A stretch of DNA of 64,000 nucleotides. Source: Catenovulum agarivorans YM01 (GTDB lineage Bacteria > Pseudomonadota > Gammaproteobacteria > Enterobacterales > Alteromonadaceae). The stretch is from the NCBI RefSeq assembly GCF_000281085.1, contig NZ_JH767530.1, positions 92,793-156,792 of the forward strand, in the 5' to 3' direction. Shown piece after piece: positions 54,852 to 63,410 of the stretch (the stretch's first letter is position 1; the number at the start of each line of letters is the position of its first letter). The notes below the pieces were generated by a model that saw nothing but the letters and a program-made list of their open reading frames with translations, was not told the origin of the DNA and made no database searches. Both the position numbers and the translations under genes were made by a program.

Positions 54852-55532
54852 TTATAGCTGCACAAACCTATAGGTCTCCAGCAGGTTTAATAAGGTGTGT
54901 TTACCTTTAATTCGGTGGTTTCTATGTATTTCAGCGGCAAGGTTGGCATTGCCTGCTTTTATTGCGTTGACTAGGTCGATGTGATCTTGGGTCGACCCAG
55001 TTGGTTTAGGCCGTAAGTGCAAAGTGAAGTAACGCACTCTGTGCGCTTGACCCCAAAATTGCAGTACAACCTGTTTTAATCTTTGATTGCCAGTTAAATT
55101 AACTAAAGCTAAATGAAATGCCTCGTCGGCTTCTGCCCATGCTTCTAACTGATCATTTGCTAACGCTTGCTCCATTGCTGCGGTAGGTGCTACAAGGGTT
55201 TGGTAATCATCTTCGGTAAGCTGTTTTTCCGCGAGTATTCGTGCGGCTTCTGATTCTAACGCAGTTAAAATGTCATAAATTTCGGCCATATCTTCTACCG
55301 AAATAGGTTTAACTCTAATGCCATGCCTAGGTTTAATTTCAATCAAACCTTCTTTTTCTAACCGAACGCAAGCTTCGCGCACTGGGGTGCGGCTGATGCC
55401 AAAACGCTCAACGAGTGCTTTTTCTAAAACCTGTTCACCTGCTTTGAACTGGTTATTTAAAATTTCTTCGCGAATAGCTCGGTAAGCAATTTCAGCTAAA
55501 GGTAAATTTTCTGATGTCGTGTCTTTTAGCAT
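54852..55532 (-). CDS. GntR-family regulator, FCD/FadR subfamily
   Basis: A 226-residue repressor: N-terminal winged HTH (AYRAIREEILNNQFKAGEQVLEKALVERFGISRTPVREACVRLEKEGLIEI) and C-terminal all-helical FCD domain with EADEAFHLALVNLTGNQRLKQVV, the His/Asp metal-binding type that binds carboxylates. It is first in the minus-strand transport/dehydrogenase operon, divergent from the kinase-aldolase operon. The 16-bp palindrome in the gap is its likely operator. An acid sugar or its ketoacid is the likely inducer (inference). Confidence 0.94.
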   Translation of the reverse strand: MLKDTTSENLPLAEIAYRAIREEILNNQFKAGEQVLEKALVERFGISRTPVREACVRLEKEGLIEIKPRHGIRVKPISVEDMAEIYDILTALESEAARILAEKQLTEDDYQTLVAPTAAMEQALANDQLEAWAEADEAFHLALVNLTGNQRLKQVVLQFWGQAHRVRYFTLHLRPKPTGSTQDHIDLVNAIKAGNANLAAEIHRNHRIKGKHTLLNLLETYRFVQL

Positions 55533-55552
55533 TTTTTATATTATCGTGTACG

Positions 55553-55568
55553 TTAATGTATACATTAA
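55553..55568. promoter_or_regulatory. GntR operator in divergent promoter region
   Basis: Perfect 16-bp palindrome TTAATGTATACATTAA; the core GTATAC with flanking A/T matches operators of the FadR/FCD branch of GntR regulators. It lies between the gntR start (55532) and the kinase start (55624), overlapping where both promoters should be. A further partial half site TGTACGTTAA precedes it at 55547-55556. Confidence 0.82.
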
Positions 55569-55623
55569 TTTTTGGCCAGTTTATACTGACTTTTATCAAG
55601 GTTTCAACTGAAATTGTTTTAAT

Positions 55624-56907
55624 ATGACAGTAAAAGAAAAGAAAAAACCAATACTCGGTGCAATAGCCGATGACTTTACTGGCGCGTCAGACCTTGCGAG
55701 TTTTTTGCTCAAAGGTGGCTTAAAAGTTGTGCAAGTAAATGGGGTGCCAACTCAAGATATTGAATTAGCTGATGATGTTGATGCAATTGTAGTTGCGCTT
55801 AAATCACGTACCTGCGCAATCAAGCAAGCGATTAGCGACTCAACTGCCAGCCTTGCTTGGTTACAGCAACAAGGTTGCCATAAGTTTTATTTTAAATATT
55901 GCTCAACATTTGATTCAACCAGCGAGGGCAATATTGGTCCTGTCACCCAAGCTTTATTAGCCAAACTTGAAAGTGAACAAACACTATTTTGTCCTGCACT
56001 GCCAGTAAACGGCCGCACAGTTTACCAAGGGCATTTATTTGTGTTTGACCAGTTGTTGTCAGACAGCCCGTTGCGCAATCACCCATTAACGCCCATGTTA
56101 GACAGTAATTTAATTCGGCTATTACAACCGCAATTGACTGAGCAAAATGCTGAGCGTTTACAACTAATAAACCTAGCCAGTTTGCACAAATTACCTGCTT
56201 ACCAAAAGGTCGAGTCAGCCTATTGGGTGGTTGATTGTGTAAATGAAAGCGACTTAGAAAAAATTGCCCAATTGTTTGCAACCAACCCTGACTATCCATT
56301 ATTAACTGGTGGCTCTGGTTTAGGCGAATATATGGCGCGCGAATATGTAAAAGCTGGCTGGCTACAACAAAACAACACTAGCCATAAAATAACTAAAAAC
56401 GATGGCAAAACCCTAATTTTAGCGGGTAGTTGTTCGCAAGCCACGCGCAAGCAAATTGACGTTGCACGTACACAAGTGCCAACACTTGCACTAGATGTTG
56501 AAGCCATAGCGACAGGCCAGCTAGACCCTGCAACTGTGCTAGGTTGGATAAACATGCAACACAGTGATGCTGTACTGTTATATACCTCTGCTGAGCCAGA
56601 AAAAGTATTGGCCGCCCAAGCTCAATTTGGCAAAGAGCAAGTTAGTGAAAAAATAGAAGCTTGTTTAACCCAAATTGCCAAGCTGGCACGCGAAAACAAT
56701 ATTTTAAATATAGTGGTTGCGGGTGGAGAGACCTCTGGCGCAATTGTTAGCGGGCTTAACTTAACAGCGTTTACTGTTGGCCAAAGCATTTGCCCAGGTG
56801 TGCCTGTAATGCAAAGCCATCATGCAGACGGTTTAATAGTTGCGCTTAAATCGGGCAACTTTGGTGATGAGAATTTCTTTTTAACTGCGTTGGAGACAAT
56901 ACAATGA
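55624..56907 (+). CDS. otnK: Four-carbon acid sugar kinase (DUF1537 family, OtnK-like)
   Basis: A 427-residue cytosolic kinase of the DUF1537 family. Members phosphorylate C4 acid sugars or their ketoacids with ATP (threonate, erythronate or 3-oxo-tetronate). N-terminal ILGAIADDFTGASDLASFLLKGG is the substrate-side signature; FKYCSTFDSTSEGNIGPV follows near residue 88; the C-terminal nucleotide domain has LILAGSCSQATRKQ near residue 265 and VVAGGETSGAIV near residue 365. The next gene, a class II aldolase, overlaps by 4 nt (ATGA), which is the classic OtnK-OtnC order; so 3-oxo-tetronate is the likely substrate. The gene symbol is by family resemblance, not proven function. Confidence 0.9.
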   Translation: MTVKEKKKPILGAIADDFTGASDLASFLLKGGLKVVQVNGVPTQDIELADDVDAIVVALKSRTCAIKQAISDSTASLAWLQQQGCHKFYFKYCSTFDSTSEGNIGPVTQALLAKLESEQTLFCPALPVNGRTVYQGHLFVFDQLLSDSPLRNHPLTPMLDSNLIRLLQPQLTEQNAERLQLINLASLHKLPAYQKVESAYWVVDCVNESDLEKIAQLFATNPDYPLLTGGSGLGEYMAREYVKAGWLQQNNTSHKITKNDGKTLILAGSCSQATRKQIDVARTQVPTLALDVEAIATGQLDPATVLGWINMQHSDAVLLYTSAEPEKVLAAQAQFGKEQVSEKIEACLTQIAKLARENNILNIVVAGGETSGAIVSGLNLTAFTVGQSICPGVPVMQSHHADGLIVALKSGNFGDENFFLTALETIQ

Positions 56908-57536
56908 CCCCATTAGCGCTAGCACGTGAACAAATGGTTACACTGGGAAAATCTATGTTTGATAGAGGTTTAACCCCAGGTGCCTCAGCAAACATAAGTA
57001 TAAAAGTGGAAGAAGGTTTTTTAATGACCCCAACAGGCTCATGCATTGGTTTTTTAAATGCTGAGACTTTAAGTTTGTTGGATGAAAACGGCAACTTAAT
57101 TAGCGGTGACAAACCTTCCAAAGAATTTATTTTACATAAAGCTATCTACGACCAACGCCCTGATGCTGGTGCAGTTATTCACCTTCATAGTACTTGGTCA
57201 ACTGCGCTTTCATGCAAAGCTGATTTAAACCCGGACGACGTTATTCCGCCACTAACCCCATATTTAATTATGCGTTTAGGCCGTATTGGTTTAGTGCCTT
57301 ATTTTCCACCAGGGGCGGCTGAATTAGGTGCGGCGGTACGTGAAAAAGCAGCCGATCACGCTGGTATTTTAATGGCCAACCATGGGCCAATTGTTGCGGG
57401 TAAAGATTTAATTACTGCCATGTTTAATATGGAAGAATTAGAAGAAAGTGCCAAATTAATGCTGTTGTTAGAAGGCAAAAATGTAAACCCGTTGGCCGAG
57501 TCTGATCGCCAAGAATTATTAGCCAGATTCGGCTAA
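56904..57536 (+). CDS. otnC: Class II aldolase / 3-oxo-tetronate 4-phosphate decarboxylase (OtnC-like)
   Basis: A 210-residue AraD/FucA-type class II aldolase. Zinc ligands are His93 and His95 in VIHLHSTWST, and a third His in LMANHGPIVAG near residue 155; Glu74 in SKEFILHKA is the catalytic acid. Within this family OtnC decarboxylates 3-oxo-tetronate 4-phosphate to DHAP and CO2. It overlaps the OtnK-like kinase by 4 nt, and the ABM protein follows after 15 nt. Alternative: an L-fuculose- or ribulose-phosphate-type aldolase, less likely given the kinase next door. DHAP production fits the tpiA gene at 45.5 kb and fba/fbp at 3-5 kb. Confidence 0.9.
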   Translation: MTPLALAREQMVTLGKSMFDRGLTPGASANISIKVEEGFLMTPTGSCIGFLNAETLSLLDENGNLISGDKPSKEFILHKAIYDQRPDAGAVIHLHSTWSTALSCKADLNPDDVIPPLTPYLIMRLGRIGLVPYFPPGAAELGAAVREKAADHAGILMANHGPIVAGKDLITAMFNMEELEESAKLMLLLEGKNVNPLAESDRQELLARFG

Positions 57537-57551
57537 ACAAAGGAAATAATA

Positions 57552-57836
57552 ATGTACGTAGTCACAGTCGATTTTGTAATTAAGCCAACACACTTAGCCG
57601 ATTTTTTACCAGCCATGATGGAAAACGCGAAAACTTCATTAGAAGTAGAACCTGAGTGCACTTACTTTGACGTATGCCAAAGTGAAAACAAAAGTAACCA
57701 TATATTTTTGTACGAAATTTACAACTCAGAAAAAGCCTTTCAAGACCACCTGGCCAGCGATCACTTTAAGCAGTTTAGTAAAACCGTGGAAAACTGGGTT
57801 GAGTCAAAAGCTGTGAATATATTCAACCGCTGTTAA
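57552..57836 (+). CDS. ABM-domain protein, LsrG-like
   Basis: A 94-residue ferredoxin-like-fold ABM protein: YVVTVDFVIKPTHLADFLPAMMENAKTSLEVEPECTYFDV then FLYEIYNSEKAFQDHLASDHFKQF. The order and length match LsrG, which isomerises a phosphorylated diketone in the AI-2 pathway, as well as quinol monooxygenases. AAAGGA precedes the ATG. It is the last gene of the OtnK-OtnC operon, where a 2-oxo-tetronate isomerase (OtnI) is otherwise expected but absent; this protein may do that isomerisation (inference). No quinone-related genes are nearby. Confidence 0.75.
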   Translation: MYVVTVDFVIKPTHLADFLPAMMENAKTSLEVEPECTYFDVCQSENKSNHIFLYEIYNSEKAFQDHLASDHFKQFSKTVENWVESKAVNIFNRC

Positions 57837-57855
57837 GTTGTATACGTTTGATGAA

Positions 57856-57874
57856 TAGCCCCGAAATGGGGCTA
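57856..57874 (+). terminator. Hairpin after the acid-sugar operon
   Basis: TAGCCCC (57856-57862) and GGGGCTA (57868-57874) with loop GAAAT, followed by AAGGGATTTT. It lies 20 nt after the ABM gene stop; a moderate terminator. Confidence 0.6.
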
Positions 57875-57896
57875 AAGGGATTTTAATAAACAACTT

Positions 57897-58565
57897 ATGA
57901 ATGGCAAAAAACAGCATATAACCAGGGTTGTTGTTTACTTTATAGTAGCTGTGCTTTGTTCTGCATTTATTTGTATGATGCAAGAACACGGGAGTACATC
58001 TATAAGAGAAATCGTAACAAGTGTATTCGAACAGCCCTTTAGTTTTGTCGTCGGAATTCTGCTTCTAGGGGTAGGATCGCTTACAATGTTTGTATTTGGG
58101 AGCCTCGAATTAATTTTTAAGAAAAGAGCCTTAAAAGACTCATTTTCCGGATTAGTAGACGAAAAATTAATTGAAGAACTTCTGGAAAATTCAAGCCGTG
58201 GTTTAACGCAAGATTCTTATACTGAGTTAAACGAACTTTTTGTAATTGCCGTTATCCTAACCGAAAACAACAAAGACGCTACGTGCAAATCAATTGAAAG
58301 TATATGTGTTTCGGAGAAAGTTCATCGAGATTATCTAGGTGATACTTTTTGTATTATTTACTCTGAAAAGGAAAGAACCCACCAAAGCCTATCCAGTCAA
58401 ATTAAACCCATTCTTGCAAATGGAATAGGGTATTTTAACGAAAAGAAATACGCCCAGAGTGGGCTTGGCAGAGTGATTTTAAGAACGCACAACTCAGCAA
58501 GATTTTATTATCAAGGGATAGATTATTTGGAACTCGTTCGAGAAATAGTAGTGGGTGCAAGTTGA
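57897..58565 (+). CDS. Membrane protein of unknown function
   Basis: A 222-residue protein with two hydrophobic segments, residues 9-27 (ITRVVVYFIVAVLCSAFICMM) and about 46-72 (QPFSFVVGILLLGVGSLTMFVFGSLELIF), then a cytoplasmic part of about 145 residues without a motif I recognise. The ATG follows the operon hairpin closely and has only a weak ribosome site. It lies between the acid-sugar operon and the toxin-antitoxin pair. Being next to a TA pair it may be accessory DNA, but base composition gives no clear sign. No function is proposed. Confidence 0.55.
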   Translation: MNGKKQHITRVVVYFIVAVLCSAFICMMQEHGSTSIREIVTSVFEQPFSFVVGILLLGVGSLTMFVFGSLELIFKKRALKDSFSGLVDEKLIEELLENSSRGLTQDSYTELNELFVIAVILTENNKDATCKSIESICVSEKVHRDYLGDTFCIIYSEKERTHQSLSSQIKPILANGIGYFNEKKYAQSGLGRVILRTHNSARFYYQGIDYLELVREIVVGAS

Positions 58566-58567
58566 CG

Positions 58568-58589
58568 TGGTAATGCAATTGCATTACCA
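58568..58589. promoter_or_regulatory. 22-bp perfect palindrome ahead of prlF (probable autoregulatory operator)
   Basis: TGGTAATGCAA (58568-58578) is followed directly by its reverse complement TTGCATTACCA (58579-58589). It lies 32 nt before the prlF start and just after the preceding gene's stop. PrlF-type antitoxins bind their own promoter, so an operator is the likely role; a terminator of the preceding gene is less likely because no loop or T-run is present. Confidence 0.7.
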
Positions 58590-58620
58590 TTTGTTCATAA
58601 AGTAAAGCGAGGTGGTTGTT

Positions 58621-58950
58621 ATGTTACAAGCTGCTGTAGAAACAGAATCAACATTAACTGACAGATTTCAAACAACGGTTCCTAGTGTGGTGCGCCAGGC
58701 ATTACACTTAGAAAAAAAAGACAAAATTAAATTCACTATTCAACCCGATGGCAGTGTTTTATTGTCGCGTTCGGTTGAAACTCAGGAAGATCCTGTTGTT
58801 GAATCATTTTTAGCTTTCGTCGCGAGCGATATGCAAAAACATCCTGAAAAAATTCAGCCTCTGAGCGCAAGCATGCGAGATCGCATTGAAACATTAACCG
58901 CTGGTACTGAGCTAGATTTAGATGCGCCATTGGCAGATGAGGACGAATAA
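58621..58950 (+). CDS. prlF: PrlF-type antitoxin
   Basis: A 109-residue SpoVT/AbrB-fold antitoxin: TESTLTDRFQTTVPSVVRQALHLEKKDKIKFTIQPDGSVLLSR is the swapped-hairpin DNA-binding part, followed by QEDPVVESFLAFVASDMQKHPEKIQPL, which matches E. coli PrlF. It neutralises the YhaV ribonuclease and probably represses its own promoter through the palindrome upstream. ATG 58621 has GAGG 8 nt upstream; a GTG at 58612 is in frame but overlaps that ribosome site. It lies 2 nt before the toxin gene. Confidence 0.92.
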   Translation: MLQAAVETESTLTDRFQTTVPSVVRQALHLEKKDKIKFTIQPDGSVLLSRSVETQEDPVVESFLAFVASDMQKHPEKIQPLSASMRDRIETLTAGTELDLDAPLADEDE

Positions 58951-58952
58951 GC

Positions 58953-59423
58953 TTGTCTGATGGAATGATTGTAAATGGGTGGACTTTGTACGCTCATCCA
59001 TTGTTTATTGAGCAAGTTGAAACACTTGAGCAAAAAGTCAAAGTGCTCAAGGCAAAAGACCCGAGTGGTTACCTTAAAAAAAATAGCACTAAAAGACTCG
59101 CCGCAATTAAAAAGCTAGCTTACGAGATTATTCCTCAAGACCCAACCCTGCCTGAATATCGACAAGGAAAAACGCTGGGAGAGGATAATAAACACTGGTT
59201 TAGAGCTAAGTTTTTTCAGCAATACCGGCTATTTTTTCGTTTCCATGTAGAGTCTAAAGTTATCATTTATGCTTGGGTGAATGATGAAAATAATAAGCGA
59301 GCCTACGACAGCAAAAGTGACGCGTACAAAGTGTTTTCTAAAATGTTAAAGTCCGGTAACCCACCAGATGATTGGGACGCTCTTTTAAAAGCCGTCCGTA
59401 CAGCCAAACATAGCAGATTGTAA
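58953..59423 (+). CDS. yhaV: YhaV-type ribonuclease toxin
   Basis: A 156-residue RelE-superfamily toxin. It follows E. coli YhaV closely: VNGWTLYAHPLFIEQVETLE, KDPSGYLKKNSTKRLAAIKKL, YRQGKTLGEDNKHWFRAKFFQQYRLFFRF, VIIYAWVNDENNKRAYDSKSDAYKVFSKMLKSGNPPDDW. The Arg and His residues of RelE-type mRNA interferases are kept (HWFRAKF, YRLFFRFH). It cleaves mRNA to stop growth when PrlF is lost. The start is TTG 58953 directly after the prlF stop; ATG 58965 is an alternative. It is the only evident mobile-type or stability gene pair in the window. Confidence 0.93.
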   Translation: MSDGMIVNGWTLYAHPLFIEQVETLEQKVKVLKAKDPSGYLKKNSTKRLAAIKKLAYEIIPQDPTLPEYRQGKTLGEDNKHWFRAKFFQQYRLFFRFHVESKVIIYAWVNDENNKRAYDSKSDAYKVFSKMLKSGNPPDDWDALLKAVRTAKHSRL

Positions 59424-59433
59424 CCATATAATA

Positions 59434-59453
59434 GAGGCTACTTGTGTAGCCTC
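59434..59453. terminator. Hairpin between yhaV and the convergent TonB receptor
   Basis: GAGGCTAC (59434-59441) and GTAGCCTC (59446-59453) with loop TTGT. It lies between two convergent genes; no T-run on either strand. Confidence 0.55.
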
Positions 59454-59467
59454 AGCTGCTGGTACAT

Positions 59468-62395
59468 TTAGTACGTTGCTCTTATACCTAATAATGCACG
59501 TCTTCCGGTATATTCATTGTGAATAACTCTCTCACGTACATCTGCGTATCTAATGGTATTTTCATCTAGCAAGTTGCTAACATCAAAGGTTACTTTGAGG
59601 TTTTCAGACAAGCTGTAGGCTAGGCCTAAATCTAACTGGCCATACTCATCAAAGTGTTCAGGTAGGCCGGCTAAACCTGAGCGTTTAGATAAAAATTTAT
59701 CTCGCCAATTCCACGACACCCGCGCAGAAAAGCTGTCATCTTCATAGAAGGCAATTAAGTTATACGAGTGTGGGGTAAAGCCCTCTAAGCCATTACCAGG
59801 CGCGGTTGTCAGTGGCAAGTCGGCAGAAGTGGCATTGTCATCATTACCTGATACAAACGTATAGTTGGCTTGCAGACCCATATTACTTAAAAAGCCAGGT
59901 AAGAAATCTAAATATACTAAACTAGCAATTTCGTAACCTTGAATTGAGCCACCATCACGGTTTCTAGCTGCAGTGTCTTGCAATATTATTTCACCAAAAG
60001 CTGGATGCGAATATCCAGATGGCACCAATTCAGTTGATTCAGCAATAAAAGTGCTTATGTCTTTGTAAAAAAGTGAAATAGAAAATGCGTTACCATTGTC
60101 TGCGTAATATTCGACAGATGCATCATATTGCCATGCTTCAAATGGTTTTAAATAAGGATTATTGGCCGTGCGGCTAGACAACCCAAACAAACCACTAAAA
60201 CTTTGACTTGGCGTAATTGCGCCCATATTCGGACGGGTTATCACTTTTGAAACAGCCGCTCTAAAATCAACGTCATAGCCAACTTCTAACTTAAAGTTTG
60301 CGCTTGGCAAAACATTAGAATAGCTGTTGTTGGCGCTAATTTGTTGTCTGTCGGTGGTAACATAAGTTAAGCCCGAAGTTGCACCATCTGGATCTTCAGC
60401 TTCAATTCTAATTAACTCAACCGAAGGGCCAGACGCTGTGGTTTCAGTTTCAACAAATCTTAAACCAACATTGGCCGACCAAGGCATATCAGAAAATTCG
60501 CCACTTAAGTTGGCTTTAATGTATGCACCATAATTTGTTTCTTCAACAGCGCGAGCAAGGTCTGGTCTTGCTTGTGTACTACACACATCTTGATTACCCG
60601 AATTAAGGCGAATTGCGGCGCAATATCCTTGCATATCTGTTAACAGGTACTCTCGGGGGAAACTTGCACCTGAATCAGCCAATAAACCGTCTAAAGAAAC
60701 AGGCGTAAAAATTTCTTCAGGTAATGAAAAGAAGCGACCGCCCATATGTGGGCGCGGACCATTGTCTACATTGATCGCTTCCCACGGAGACTGTACGCCG
60801 TCTGTTGGGTCAAAAAACGCGATTAAATTACTGTCGGCAAATAGTGTACCTGCTGATGTGTAGCCTGGGTCAAATGGACCATCTGGGTTTTCTGGTCGAT
60901 AAATGCCTGAGTTATACGGAAGGGCCGTTTTTTTACGATCACTATAAAATACACCAGCCTCAATGCTAACAAGCGCACCGCTGTCAATATTGTAGAGTCC
61001 GTCAAATCTCGCTTCTACTACTTCATCTTCACGCGCTATTGCTGGGGTTAATGCTACATGTGCTCGAGCATTTTTTGGGTCGGCCAAATCGAATGAGGTC
61101 GACCAAGAGGGCACATCTCCGTTTTGCCAAGTAATAACATTATTCGCAAAGTCTGGGCTACTTTCGCCTGCTTTTGGATTATCTGTTGTACCAGGGGCGA
61201 GTGGTTTATCCCACGGGTTGTTGTCTTTTACTGCAGGTTGTAAACGTGTGCCTTGATTCCAGGCTTCTGCTTTTGACCAAGATATGTCACCGGTTAAAAT
61301 TACACCGTTATCTAGCCTATATTGGCCATTCCAACCAAGTGCAGTTGTTTTAGTGTCACCACCACCTTCTTCGTATCTATAGTCAACTGGTCCAAAGGTT
61401 TTCACAAAGGATGTTGCAGTTCCATTTTCGTCAACTTCTACGTTGGAGAAATTTGGAAACTGCAGTGGTGCGTTAATCCCTTGTGTAACGGTTTTGCGGG
61501 TAAAATCTACATAGAGCGCATCAATTGTCATGCTGAGTTGGTTATTGGGTTTGTATTGTAATGTACTGCTGGCACTGAGCCGCTGACGCTCATCAATAGT
61601 AAAGCTTTGCCCCATTTCTTGTGGAAACCTAAACTCTATTGTTTCGTCTGAGTCTTCAGTTTTTCCATTATAGTAAGCCCATTTACCACCACGGGATTCT
61701 TCAAGCTGAGTATTTCTGTCTTCATATGAAACGGCCAACAAAACGCCTAAAGTATCATCTGCAAATGTGTTACTGATTAACCCTGATACTCTGGGCCCCC
61801 AATTTTCACCCATGTCTTGATATCTTGCTTGTACAGAGCCTGACATGTGCAAACCTGGTTTGTCTAAAGGTTTAGCGGTGCGCATGTTAATGCTTGCACC
61901 AATACTGCCATCCCACAAATCGGCTGTTGGCGTTTTTACCACATCCGCCCCAGTTAACACTTCTGCCGCTAATGCTTGAAAGTCAAAAGCGCGTGCTATA
62001 CCAACGTTTGAAAAGGTATAATCTACCGTGTCGTCTCCACTGATTGTTGCTATGGTTCTGTTGTTTAAACGTACTGAGTTAAACTCTGGGCCAAAACCAC
62101 GAACGGTAATTTTTGAGCCTTCCCCTGATTGCCTATCTATAAATACGCCTGTAACTCGCTGTAACGATTCTGCGATATTCTGATCGGGAAATTTCCCCAT
62201 ATCTTCAGCTGTTATAGAATCTACTGCATTGGCTGCAACCCGTTTACGGTCAAGCGCTTTTTCAATAGAGCCTCGTATGCCTTTAACTTGAATGACCTCT
62301 GATTTTGATTTGTCCTGTGCAAATGCATGACTTGAATGACCTAGCGCAGCGCAGCACGCCATATACACCAATCGATACTTCCAATTACTCTTCAT
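59468..62395 (-). CDS. TonB-dependent receptor (third)
   Basis: A 975-residue outer-membrane receptor with signal peptide (cut after HAFA, about residue 26). TonB box EVIQVKG, plug with DAVDSITAEDMGKFPDQNIAESLQRVTGV, ITVRGFGPEFNSVRLNNRTIATI and VVKTPTADLWDGSIGASINMRTAKPL, then a barrel ending LLGIRATY. It belongs to a different TonB receptor branch (IRGSIEKALDRKR plug start) from the two tandem receptors and has no lipoprotein partner. Import of another glycan fragment is likely; the substrate is unknown. It is transcribed alone from the 62396-62712 gap. Confidence 0.94.
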   Translation of the reverse strand: MKSNWKYRLVYMACCAALGHSSHAFAQDKSKSEVIQVKGIRGSIEKALDRKRVAANAVDSITAEDMGKFPDQNIAESLQRVTGVFIDRQSGEGSKITVRGFGPEFNSVRLNNRTIATISGDDTVDYTFSNVGIARAFDFQALAAEVLTGADVVKTPTADLWDGSIGASINMRTAKPLDKPGLHMSGSVQARYQDMGENWGPRVSGLISNTFADDTLGVLLAVSYEDRNTQLEESRGGKWAYYNGKTEDSDETIEFRFPQEMGQSFTIDERQRLSASSTLQYKPNNQLSMTIDALYVDFTRKTVTQGINAPLQFPNFSNVEVDENGTATSFVKTFGPVDYRYEEGGGDTKTTALGWNGQYRLDNGVILTGDISWSKAEAWNQGTRLQPAVKDNNPWDKPLAPGTTDNPKAGESSPDFANNVITWQNGDVPSWSTSFDLADPKNARAHVALTPAIAREDEVVEARFDGLYNIDSGALVSIEAGVFYSDRKKTALPYNSGIYRPENPDGPFDPGYTSAGTLFADSNLIAFFDPTDGVQSPWEAINVDNGPRPHMGGRFFSLPEEIFTPVSLDGLLADSGASFPREYLLTDMQGYCAAIRLNSGNQDVCSTQARPDLARAVEETNYGAYIKANLSGEFSDMPWSANVGLRFVETETTASGPSVELIRIEAEDPDGATSGLTYVTTDRQQISANNSYSNVLPSANFKLEVGYDVDFRAAVSKVITRPNMGAITPSQSFSGLFGLSSRTANNPYLKPFEAWQYDASVEYYADNGNAFSISLFYKDISTFIAESTELVPSGYSHPAFGEIILQDTAARNRDGGSIQGYEIASLVYLDFLPGFLSNMGLQANYTFVSGNDDNATSADLPLTTAPGNGLEGFTPHSYNLIAFYEDDSFSARVSWNWRDKFLSKRSGLAGLPEHFDEYGQLDLGLAYSLSENLKVTFDVSNLLDENTIRYADVRERVIHNEYTGRRALLGIRATY

Positions 62396-62712
62396 TTTAT
62401 TCTCACTATCAATGTTGTTTTTGATTAAATCGGATGTTGTGTGTGAGCGATTTTGGTATATTTGATCATTATGTGATTGAGTGTCAACGTAATTGCTCTT
62501 TTTTGTTTTTTAAATGTTAATTTGTGGTTGGCGGGATAGCTTCATCCACGTGCATCAAAAATTCCAAACTGGGGTAAACAGTTAAATATACTTTCAGTCA
62601 TGTGGCTGGACTGTCAAATTAGGTGTTTGTTCTGTAATTTGCAAACTTCTAACCAGCTCGGGAATTAACTGCTGATGCTTTTTATGGATGAAAGAGTAGA
62701 TGGGAATTTCTT
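62396..62712. promoter_or_regulatory. Intergenic region upstream of the third TonB receptor
   Basis: About 317 nt between the receptor start and the stop of the next minus-strand gene. It must contain the receptor promoter; I found no clear -10/-35 pair, palindrome, RNA gene or short coding region in it. Confidence 0.35.
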
Positions 62713-63324
62713 CTATTTTTTTACTTCTTTAATGTGGTTAAAGTCAGCATAAAGTTTGATTAATTCATGTCCTTCGTCGTATGAAGTCATCATTAAATCA
62801 ATTCTATTGAGGGCGAGCATTTTAAAACCCTGTAGGTCGTTTTCTACTCTATGAATATTGCGTTCTGGTACGTAGGACTGCAGCATTTTCTGAAACAATT
62901 TTCGGCCTCTAAAATAGCTAACTTTGTATATAGCTAGGTCTTGAAGGTTTTCTATGTTTACATATTCACGCCCAGAAAATAAAGATAGCCAAGTAACTGC
63001 CATCTGATGCTCAATTCTAATTAGGTTGTTGTATTTATTGTTTGTTACTTGATGAAAGTTGTGTGCCCTGGTTATTTCTCCATCAACGGCACCTGAATTA
63101 GATAATACAAGTGAACGTTCACCAGGTGCATTTATCGCTTGAAATTGGATATTTAGCTGTGCAAATGCTTTTTCCAACTTTGGTACAATCGCCTTAACTA
63201 ATGGGCTTTCCAGTGGCAAGTCTGATGAAAAAACTACTTGCTTTCGGTTTTCTATTGGACTGTTTATTTCAGCAGCATTTAATTGGCATACTATACTAAG
63301 GGCAATTAATAAAAGTTTTTTCAT
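62713..63324 (-). CDS. Orphan periplasmic substrate-binding-like protein
   Basis: A 203-residue secreted protein with signal peptide MKKLLLIALSIVCQLNAA. The mature part (VVFSSDLPLESPLVKAIVPKLEKAFAQLNIQFQAI, then LQDLAIYKVSYFRGRKLFQKMLQS) looks like a shortened type II periplasmic-binding fold, as in the proteins at 5103 and 33693. No transporter or kinase partner is beside it. ATG 63324 gives the leader directly; an ATG 9 nt upstream is also in frame. The gene is divergent from a similar one at 63411. Confidence 0.62.
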   Translation of the reverse strand: MKKLLLIALSIVCQLNAAEINSPIENRKQVVFSSDLPLESPLVKAIVPKLEKAFAQLNIQFQAINAPGERSLVLSNSGAVDGEITRAHNFHQVTNNKYNNLIRIEHQMAVTWLSLFSGREYVNIENLQDLAIYKVSYFRGRKLFQKMLQSYVPERNIHRVENDLQGFKMLALNRIDLMMTSYDEGHELIKLYADFNHIKEVKK

Positions 63325-63410
63325 GTAGCGCACAGAATGGGTTATCAGACACAGTTGACTGGCAATCTAATGAGTGTAGCGTAATTTCTTCGACTTGGGA
63401 GTATTAAGTT

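Noticed and set aside
57897-58565. Third component of the toxin-antitoxin system
   Set aside because: It has its own start, a palindromic operator separates it from prlF, and PrlF-YhaV systems are two-gene systems; no evidence of a link beyond adjacency.
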